NCBI GenBank assembly: GCA_946183335.1
Contig: CAMGZN010000024.1
Coordinates: forward strand, 1 to 12,366
Origin: an uncultured Caryophanales bacterium
GTDB taxonomy: Bacteria; Bacillota_I; Bacilli_A; RFN20; CAG-826
Reading direction: 5' to 3'
Length of the DNA stretch: 12,366 nt
Positions 8,053-12,366 of the stretch are shown here, one piece after another. A model generated the notes under the pieces. That model was not told the origin of the DNA. It saw only the letters and a program-made list of their open reading frames with translations, and ran no database searches. Positions within the stretch are counted from its first letter, which is position 1, and every line of letters begins with the position of its first letter. The position numbers were made by a program, and so were the translations under genes.

Positions 8053-9180
8053 ATGTTTAAGCAAGACTACCTTGAAAAAAAGAAAATCGAATTAGATGAA
8101 AAGAAACGTTTCCACGCTTCTTATTTAAAAGCATACGAAGTTGACCTCAAAAAGAAGAATGATCCAGAGGTTAAAGAGAAACTTCAGAGAAAAGCTGAAA
8201 AATTTACAAATCAAGAAAAACGCTTCTTAAAGAAAGCTGAAAGAACCAATACGGCGGTGAAGAAACGTGTCTGGGAAATTGACTTCTTTAGAGCCGGAGT
8301 CATTTTTGGAATGCTCATTGATCATTTAATCCAAGATTTTCGAATATTTTTTCCATCCATTTTTGATAATGATGCCTATTGGGGAAATTCATTCCTAAGC
8401 AACGCTTATACAAATGCTGGTGTTTATACGGGTAGCGACTTTAGATGGATTATTCGATTTGTTGGAATCATCATTTTAGCTTTGCTAATTGGTATCAATA
8501 CACATTTCTCAAAGAACAATTGGAAGAGATGTCTTGTTCTCTTTGTTTTTGCAACAATCATTAATATTTTCTATGCCGTATGCGCCACTAAAGGCGTTTT
8601 AGGCTACACAATCATGAACATTATTATGGCGTATGCGTTATCGCTATTTGTGTTTTGCTTGTTCGAACTGGCGTTTAAACGATTTAAAAAAGCTTGGAAA
8701 TGGATTTGTCTTGGAACAGCAATTGTGACGTTTGTTGCTTGGGGATTTATTCGTTATAACAATCTTCTTGGTCCTGGTGCTCCATTAGATAATACTTTCT
8801 TCGCAATTTTTAATAATGCTTCCTCACGAGTTGAGAAATTAGAATGTACAATTGGTGAACTTACCTTTGGTAACTGGATTGAAGTCATCGTTGGAATTAA
8901 ACGTTTTGGATCAGAATGGATTGGTATGTTCCCAATTGTTGGTTACATTTTCCTTGGTTCATTTATCGGTCAAACTGTGTACGCCAAGAAACAATCACTT
9001 CTCCGTTTCTTTGATAAGGAAGGTGAAGTCACTACAAATGAAAAAATGAATCGTGCAACGGCGCCATTTTTATTCTTTGGTCATCATACCGCTCTAATCT
9101 ACATTTTCCATCAACCTGTTTACACAATTATTGCTTGGATTGTCTTTGGACTATTTATGGGTATCCCACCTATTTTTTAA
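8053..9180 (+). CDS. HGSNAT/DUF1624-like multi-pass membrane protein (possible acyltransferase)
   Basis: A 375-residue protein. Residues 1-70 are almost entirely charged (Lys/Glu-rich, probably helical or coiled coil, cytosolic). They are followed by about seven or eight hydrophobic helices. The first helix begins with R72-V-W-E-I-D-F-F-R80, and I-D-H is at 89-91. This resembles the opening motif of the heparan-alpha-glucosaminide N-acetyltransferase catalytic domain (formerly DUF1624). The C-terminal G-H-H-T-A-L-I-Y-I-F-H-Q-P-V (343-356) matches the family's last conserved helix. In known relatives an acyl group is moved across the membrane onto an extracytoplasmic acceptor; the substrate here is unknown. 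A large hydrophilic loop (about 95-130) and another (about 240-285) probably face outside. The gene has no Shine-Dalgarno sequence. The assignment rests on motif recognition and overall topology, so the family is likely but catalytic function is inferred. Confidence 0.75.
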   Translation: MFKQDYLEKKKIELDEKKRFHASYLKAYEVDLKKKNDPEVKEKLQRKAEKFTNQEKRFLKKAERTNTAVKKRVWEIDFFRAGVIFGMLIDHLIQDFRIFFPSIFDNDAYWGNSFLSNAYTNAGVYTGSDFRWIIRFVGIIILALLIGINTHFSKNNWKRCLVLFVFATIINIFYAVCATKGVLGYTIMNIIMAYALSLFVFCLFELAFKRFKKAWKWICLGTAIVTFVAWGFIRYNNLLGPGAPLDNTFFAIFNNASSRVEKLECTIGELTFGNWIEVIVGIKRFGSEWIGMFPIVGYIFLGSFIGQTVYAKKQSLLRFFDKEGEVTTNEKMNRATAPFLFFGHHTALIYIFHQPVYTIIAWIVFGLFMGIPPIF

Positions 9181-9187
9181 ATAAGAA

Positions 9188-9216
9188 TTAATAAATTAAA
9201 AGGATTGAACTATAAT
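9188..9216 (+). promoter_or_regulatory. Promoter with consensus -10 for the Nudix gene, leaderless arrangement
   Basis: A perfect TATAAT at 9211-9216 lies 7 nt before the ATG at 9224. A weak -35-like TTAATA (9188-9193) lies 17 nt upstream of it. The predicted transcription start is at or within one base of the start codon. The only Shine-Dalgarno-like run, AAAAGGA (about 9198-9204), lies upstream of the -10 box and about 20 nt from the ATG. It cannot serve an mRNA starting at this promoter. Confidence 0.6.
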
Positions 9217-9223
9217 TTGATGT

Positions 9224-9913
9224 ATGGCGAACGAAAAAGAATCAATTGGTATGAAATTCTGGATTATTGCTGGTAATTGCGGTGTTGGAGCAATAGTTTT
9301 TGGACTCCTTTCGCTATTTGCTGGTTTAAAAATGAAAACATTTAGCGAAGGCGGAAAAGAGAAACTTGCTTCACAATATTCTACATATTTTTGGATTTTT
9401 ATTAGTATTGCAGTTGCTGCTTTAATTGTTGGTATTGTTTTCATGGTTTTAGCGTTAATAAAAAATAAGAAAGAACCAGCAAAAGTTGTAAATAAACCAA
9501 AAACTGCTGGTGAAAATAAAAAAAGAGAAGTCTTTGTTGTCGCCGGTGCAATTATTAAAGAAGGTTATGTTTTTGCTGCTCAAAGAGGCAATAAAGGTGA
9601 GACCAAATTCAAGTGGGAATTTCCTGGTGGAAAGATTGAACCTGGGGAAACACCTCAGGAAGCTTTGGCTCGTGAACTTGAAGAAGAACTTAAAATCAAA
9701 GTTAAAGTTTATGAACGCATCACAAACATTGTCGATGAGTATCCAACACAGATTCTGCATATCGATACATATCGATGCGAACTTTTAGAAGGTAATCCAA
9801 CATTAACCGAACATATCAATATGGCTTGGTCAAACAAAGAAGAACTCGATCACCTTGAATTTTCACCTGCCGATAAGCCGACTTTAGAGAAAATTAAGAA
9901 ACTTTATTTGTAA
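9224..9913 (+). CDS. Membrane-anchored Nudix hydrolase (MutT/NudG-like)
   Basis: A 229-residue protein in two parts. The N-terminal part has two hydrophobic helices (about 11-33 and 55-79) separated by a short Lys/Glu-containing loop, followed by a Lys-rich linker (about 80-100). A Nudix domain fills residues 101-229. The Nudix box is at 136-158 and follows G-x5-E-x7-R-E-L-x-E-E, with E142, R150, E151, E154 and E155. The usual Gly near the end of the box is Lys. The C-terminal W-x-N-K-E-E-L and the P-A-D-K-P segment resemble MutT/NudG-type (deoxy)nucleotide pyrophosphohydrolases, which remove oxidised or modified nucleotides. The membrane anchor is unusual for that group; both ends are predicted cytosolic if the helices form a hairpin. 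A later in-frame ATG at 9251 would keep both helices but has no better ribosome-binding site. No terminator separates the gene from the downstream tRNA-Leu. Confidence 0.85.
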   Translation: MANEKESIGMKFWIIAGNCGVGAIVFGLLSLFAGLKMKTFSEGGKEKLASQYSTYFWIFISIAVAALIVGIVFMVLALIKNKKEPAKVVNKPKTAGENKKREVFVVAGAIIKEGYVFAAQRGNKGETKFKWEFPGGKIEPGETPQEALARELEEELKIKVKVYERITNIVDEYPTQILHIDTYRCELLEGNPTLTEHINMAWSNKEELDHLEFSPADKPTLEKIKKLYL

Positions 9914-9927
9914 GTTTTAAATTAGTG

Positions 9928-9933
9928 TATACT
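9928..9933 (+). promoter_or_regulatory. Candidate -10 box for the tRNA-Leu pair
   Basis: TATACT (5 of 6 match to TATAAT) lies 9 nt upstream of tRNA-Leu(CAG), the right distance for transcription to start just before the tRNA. The -35 region falls in the 3' end of the Nudix gene and is not convincing. Read-through from the Nudix gene is the alternative. Confidence 0.45.
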
Positions 9934-9942
9934 TTACCCAAC

Positions 9943-10025
9943 GCAGTGGTGGCGGAATTGGTATACGCGTGGGTCTCAGAAGCCCATCCCGATTCGGGTT
10001 GCGAGTTCAAGTCTCGCTCACTGCA
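9943..10025 (+). tRNA. tRNA-Leu, anticodon CAG
   Basis: A class II tRNA. The acceptor stem pairs 9943-9949 with 10018-10024, and the D stem is GCG/CGC. The anticodon stem is TGGGT/GCCCA with loop CTCAGAA, giving CAG at 9977-9979. A long variable arm (9987-10000) contains a CCCGATTCGGG hairpin, and the T stem is GCGAG/CTCGC. The discriminator is A73. The next bases are CCC, so the terminal CCA is not encoded, unlike in the Pro, Arg and Ala genes nearby. Confidence 0.96.
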
Positions 10026-10036
10026 CCCTAAGAAAC

Positions 10037-10118
10037 GCCCACGTGGTGAAATTGGTAGACGCAAAGGACTCAAAATCCTTCGGAGAAATCCATGTCGGTT
10101 CGAGTCCGACCGTGGGCA
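10037..10118 (+). tRNA. tRNA-Leu, anticodon CAA
   Basis: A class II tRNA. The acceptor stem pairs 10037-10043 with 10111-10117. The anticodon stem is AAGGA/TCCTT with loop CTCAAAA, giving CAA at 10071-10073 (reads UUG). The long variable arm lies between 10081 and 10093, and the T stem is GTCGG/CCGAC. The discriminator is A73, followed by CCCA, so CCA is not templated directly after it. It lies 11 nt after tRNA-Leu(CAG) and is probably co-transcribed with it. Confidence 0.96.
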
Positions 10119-10126
10119 CCCAAAAC

Positions 10127-10152
10127 GGAGATTGTGTTCAATCTCTTTTTTT
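10127..10152 (+). terminator. Rho-independent terminator after the tRNA-Leu pair
   Basis: The stem pairs GAGATTG (10128-10134) with CAATCTC (10139-10145), extended by a G-T pair. It has a TGTT loop and is followed by seven T residues (10146-10152). It separates the tRNA-Leu unit from the downstream gene pair. Confidence 0.9.
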
Positions 10153-10172
10153 GTTAATTAACACAAACATTT

Positions 10173-10227
10173 AAGTTTTTTCTCTAGCAATTCACAATTA
10201 AAGTGTTCAAAAGGAAAGAAAAAACTT
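10173..10227. repeat. 11-bp perfect inverted repeat upstream of the oxoamine synthase promoter
   Basis: AAGTTTTTTCT at 10173-10183 is the exact reverse complement of AGAAAAAACTT at 10217-10227, with a 33-nt spacer. It ends next to the candidate -35 of the following gene pair. The arms are low in complexity (a run of six T or A), so chance is a real possibility. It could be an operator or a hairpin. Confidence 0.4.
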
Positions 10228-10254
10228 TACTCATTTATAATTTCTATATAAAAT
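10226..10254 (+). promoter_or_regulatory. Candidate promoter for the oxoamine synthase/SDR pair
   Basis: A -35-like TTTACT (10226-10231) and a -10-like TAAAAT (10249-10254, 5 of 6) are separated by 17 nt. This would give a leader of about 25 nt that contains the GTGAGGT ribosome-binding site. A perfect TATAAT also lies at 10236-10241 but has no good -35 partner. A promoter is expected because of the terminator at 10127-10152. Which box is used cannot be decided by eye. Confidence 0.45.
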
Positions 10255-10285
10255 TATCGTGCTTTTTTAAAAGTGAGGTTAGAAC

Positions 10286-11467
10286 ATGGATTTATTTTCA
10301 AAGTATAAAAACCCATTGCTTGAAATGGCGCGTAAGGAAGGAATCTATCCATATTTCCACGAATTACAATCCAGACAAGCCCCAGAAGTGGTTATGGAAG
10401 GCCATCGTATTATTATGCTTGGCTCAAATAACTATCTTGGATTAACCGAAAATCAAAACGTTATTAATGCCGGAATCAAAGCTCTTGAAAAGTATGGTTC
10501 TGGTTGTTCCGGTTCCCGCTTCCTTAATGGAACTTTAGATTTACACAAAGTCCTTGAGAAAGAAATTGCTGAATTCTTACACAAAGAAGACTGCGTTACT
10601 TTTTCAACTGGATTCCAATCCAATTTAGGAATTATCTCTGCCTTAGCTGGTTTCGGAGATTACATTTTAAATGACCGCGAAAACCACGCTAGCATCTATG
10701 ATGCTTGCAAGTTAAGTTATGCAAAAGTCTTAAGATATCGTCATAGTGATATGGAAGATCTTGAAAGACAACTTCAAAGTATTCCTCAAACAGCAGGCAT
10801 TTTAATCGTGACTGATGGCGTCTTCTCCATGAGAGGCGACATTTGTAAGCTTCCAGAAATATGTGCATTAGCAAAGAAATATGGTGCTCGTGTCATGGTT
10901 GATGATGCTCATAGCTTAGGCGTTTTAGGCGAAGGTGGTCGTGGTACAGCTTCATATTTTGGTCTTGAAGATCAAGTTGATGTCATCATGAACACATTCT
11001 CCAAATCTCTTGCATCCATTGGTGGATGTATGGCTGCTTCGAAAGAAGTTTGCGACTATGTTCGTCACTGTTCACGTCCATTCATCTTTAGTGCGTCTCT
11101 TACACCAGCGTCCTGCGCTTGTGCGCTTGCTGCATTAAGAGAGCTTAAAGCCCATCCAGAAATGGTTTCAAGATTAAATGAGCTGGGTAACTATTGCCGA
11201 AAAGCTTTCCAAGATCGTGGACTCCACATTGTGGAAGCCTCTACTCCAATCGTTCCTATTTATACATACACTCCAAAGAGAACATTCATTATTGCTCAAA
11301 AACTTTTTGCTAAAGGTGTGTATGTTAATCCGGTTGTTTCTCCAGCCGCACCTGAAGGCGAATGCTTATTACGTGTTACCTTAATGGCTTCGCATAATGA
11401 AAAACTCATTGATGAAGCAGCCGATATTATTGCTGAAGTTGTAAATAATGAAAAAACAGAAGACTAA
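10286..11467 (+). CDS. PLP-dependent alpha-oxoamine synthase, serine palmitoyltransferase-like
   Basis: A 393-residue fold-type I PLP enzyme of the alpha-oxoamine synthase family, which condenses an amino acid with an acyl thioester and releases CO2. Catalytic residues expected for serine palmitoyltransferase (SPT) are present: H134 (stacks on PLP, in N-H-A-S-I), D206 and H209 (in V-D-D-A-H), and K240 (Schiff base, in T-F-S-K-S-L-A-S-I-G-G). The spacing D206-K240 equals that of Sphingomonas SPT (D231-K265). The glycine-rich segment at 71-86 reads G-S-G-C-S-G-S-R-F-L-N-G-T-L-D-L, which resembles Bacteroides SPT more than BioF or Kbl. The N-terminal G-I-Y-P-Y-F segment is also SPT-like. No biotin or threonine-degradation gene is nearby. 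A GTGAGGT ribosome-binding site lies 6 nt before the ATG. The 3' end overlaps the SDR gene by 20 nt, which suggests coupled translation. Family is certain; SPT activity is inferred. Confidence 0.85.
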   Translation: MDLFSKYKNPLLEMARKEGIYPYFHELQSRQAPEVVMEGHRIIMLGSNNYLGLTENQNVINAGIKALEKYGSGCSGSRFLNGTLDLHKVLEKEIAEFLHKEDCVTFSTGFQSNLGIISALAGFGDYILNDRENHASIYDACKLSYAKVLRYRHSDMEDLERQLQSIPQTAGILIVTDGVFSMRGDICKLPEICALAKKYGARVMVDDAHSLGVLGEGGRGTASYFGLEDQVDVIMNTFSKSLASIGGCMAASKEVCDYVRHCSRPFIFSASLTPASCACALAALRELKAHPEMVSRLNELGNYCRKAFQDRGLHIVEASTPIVPIYTYTPKRTFIIAQKLFAKGVYVNPVVSPAAPEGECLLRVTLMASHNEKLIDEAADIIAEVVNNEKTED

Positions 11468-12242
11468 GGTCGTCGTTATTACAGGTGGCTCAAGCGGTAT
11501 TGGCCTAGCCACAGTCAAAAAGTTTGCCTCGAAAGGACACATCGTTTACGAATTGTCCCGTTCAGGCAAATCTTTTGACGATGTAAAACATATCTTCTGT
11601 GATGTCACCCAAGAAGGAACAGTTAAGTCTGCGATTGATCAAATAATTGCTGAACAAGGACACATTGATGTTTTAATCAATAACGCTGGTTTTGGCATCT
11701 CTGGACCAATCGAATTTACTAAGACTGAAGATGCTAAAAAGCAGTTTGATGTAAATTTCTTTGGTGCATTAAATGTGGTTAAAGCGGTGGTTCCTCATAT
11801 GAGAAAAGAGCAACGTGGGCGAATTGTCTTCGTTAGTTCTGTTGCCGCCGTTTTTTCTATTCCGTTCCAATGTTTCTATAGTGCCGCTAAAGCCGCAATG
11901 AACTCATTAACTTTATCTTTAGCAAACGAACTTCGTCCATTCCATATCAAGGTGTGTGCCCTCATGCCTGGTGACGTGCAAACTGGTTTCACAGCCGCAC
12001 GTGAAAAGAGCGTAGAAGGAAGCGAAGTTTACACTCGTTTAGAGAAATCTGTGAAGACTATGGAACACGATGAAACTCATGGTATGTCTCCAGACAAAAT
12101 GGCGAAGAAACTATACAAAATATCCAGCAAATCACGGATAAAACCACTTTACGTCGGTGGTGGAAAGTACGCTTTCTTCTGCTTCTTAGCCAAAATTTTT
12201 CCAACACGTTTCTTTAACTGGGTTGTTGGAAAACTTTATTAA
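11448..12242 (+). CDS. Short-chain dehydrogenase/reductase, candidate 3-ketosphinganine reductase
   Basis: A 264-residue classical SDR. The Rossmann cofactor loop T-G-G-S-S-G-I-G is near residues 12-19 and N-N-A-G is at 78-81. The catalytic triad is S131, Y144 and K148, in the F-Y-S-A-A-K context. The basic residue in the S-R-S-G segment after the second beta strand suggests NADPH preference. The C-terminal tail (about 235-264) is aromatic and hydrophobic and may associate with the membrane. The ATG lies inside the last codons of the SPT-like gene (20-nt overlap, different frame), so the two proteins are probably made together. Reducing the keto product of the upstream enzyme is the natural reading by context, but SDR specificity cannot be read from motifs. 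The alternative is a general oxidoreductase. No intrinsic terminator is evident after the stop codon. Confidence 0.85.
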   Translation: MKKQKTKVVVITGGSSGIGLATVKKFASKGHIVYELSRSGKSFDDVKHIFCDVTQEGTVKSAIDQIIAEQGHIDVLINNAGFGISGPIEFTKTEDAKKQFDVNFFGALNVVKAVVPHMRKEQRGRIVFVSSVAAVFSIPFQCFYSAAKAAMNSLTLSLANELRPFHIKVCALMPGDVQTGFTAAREKSVEGSEVYTRLEKSVKTMEHDETHGMSPDKMAKKLYKISSKSRIKPLYVGGGKYAFFCFLAKIFPTRFFNWVVGKLY

Positions 12243-12276
12243 TTGATTTACCCTCTAAAAATTTCAAAACTAAGTA

Positions 12277-12308
12277 TTGAAATATCGACCGTAATCATTT
12301 AATATAAT
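12277..12308 (+). promoter_or_regulatory. Candidate promoter for tRNA-Thr
   Basis: A perfect TATAAT at 12303-12308 lies 10 nt upstream of the tRNA-Thr gene. A TTGAAA (12277-12282, 5 of 6 to TTGACA) is 20 nt upstream of it, longer than normal. An overlapping TTTAAT (12298-12303) would give a 15-nt spacer. The -10 call is stronger than the -35 call. Confidence 0.5.
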
Positions 12309-12318
12309 CAAGCCCTCT

Positions 12319-12366
12319 GCCGTCATAGCTCAGCAGGTAGAGCAACTGTCTCGTAATCAGTAGGTC
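12319..12366 (+). tRNA. tRNA-Thr, anticodon CGT, 3'-truncated by window end
   Basis: The 5' acceptor strand GCCGTCA, D stem GCTC/GAGC and anticodon arm ACTGT-CTCGTAA-TCAGT are visible, giving anticodon CGT at 12352-12354 (reads ACG). The last anticodon-stem position is U31-U39 rather than a Watson-Crick pair. The variable loop and T arm lie beyond the window, so acceptor pairing cannot be checked. Similarity to standard bacterial tRNA-Thr in the D and anticodon arms supports the call. Confidence 0.9.

Noticed and set aside
9925..10161. Open frame of 78 codons on the + strand
   Set aside because: It runs through both tRNA-Leu genes and a terminator, and its translation has no protein-like features.
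10203..10445. Open frame overlapping the SPT-like gene start
   Set aside because: It starts with GTG within the promoter region and is out of frame with the well-supported gene. No ribosome-binding site or recognisable domain was seen.
10286..11467. Annotation as BioF (8-amino-7-oxononanoate synthase) or Kbl
   Set aside because: The fold is shared, but the glycine-rich segment and N-terminal motif are closer to bacterial SPT, and no biotin or threonine-degradation genes are adjacent. It is not excluded biochemically.
12261..12283. ATTTCAA/TTGAAAT hairpin after the SDR gene as a terminator
   Set aside because: The 7-bp stem is nearly all A/T and no T tract follows it; its right arm overlaps the possible -35 of tRNA-Thr.
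1..12366. Mycoplasma-type code with UGA as tryptophan
   Set aside because: All eight genes are intact under the standard code, use TGG for tryptophan and end in TAA.
1..12366. CRISPR arrays, insertion sequences, prophage genes or riboswitches
   Set aside because: No regularly spaced repeats, transposase or integrase motifs, or known leader structures were seen in any gap; the intergenic gaps are all under about 160 nt apart from tRNA content.

Overview
The window looks like chromosomal DNA of an AT-rich member of the Bacillota (Firmicutes) or a Mollicutes-related lineage. The evidence is the presence of PolC, the Gram-positive type replicative polymerase, and the gene order cdsA-dxr-rseP-polC, which matches the conserved frr-uppS-cdsA-dxr-rasP-(proS)-polC block of Bacillus-like genomes. 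All eight protein genes are on the + strand, all end in TAA, and none needs UGA read as tryptophan. The standard code therefore applies and a code-4 mycoplasma is unlikely. The species cannot be named from the sequence alone.

Region 1 (1-7827) is a tightly packed housekeeping run. It holds the 3' part of cdsA (CDP-diacylglycerol synthase), dxr (MEP isoprenoid pathway), a site-2 protease of the RseP/RasP family with an unusual extracytoplasmic insert, and a full-length polC. Two tRNA genes follow, Pro(CGG) starting 1 nt after the polC stop codon and Arg(CCU), and a rho-independent terminator closes the run. proS, which sits between rasP and polC in Bacillus, is absent here.

Region 2 (about 7860-10152) holds tRNA-Ala(GGC) with its own terminator, then two membrane-protein genes: an HGSNAT/DUF1624-like integral membrane protein and a Nudix hydrolase fused to two N-terminal membrane helices. 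Both start codons lie only 7-9 nt after a -10 box and lack a correctly spaced Shine-Dalgarno sequence, which suggests leaderless mRNAs. Two class II tRNA-Leu genes (CAG and CAA anticodons) and a terminator end the region.

Region 3 (10153-12242) is a promoter region followed by two translationally overlapping genes. The first is a PLP-dependent alpha-oxoamine synthase that resembles bacterial serine palmitoyltransferase more than BioF or Kbl. The second is a short-chain dehydrogenase. Together they could catalyse the first two steps of sphingoid-base synthesis (serine + acyl thioester to 3-ketosphinganine, then reduction). This is the most interesting functional hypothesis in the window, because sphingolipid synthesis is not a usual trait of Bacillota. 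The window ends inside a tRNA-Thr(CGU) gene preceded by a TATAAT box.

No CRISPR array, insertion sequence, integrase, rRNA or recognisable riboswitch was seen.
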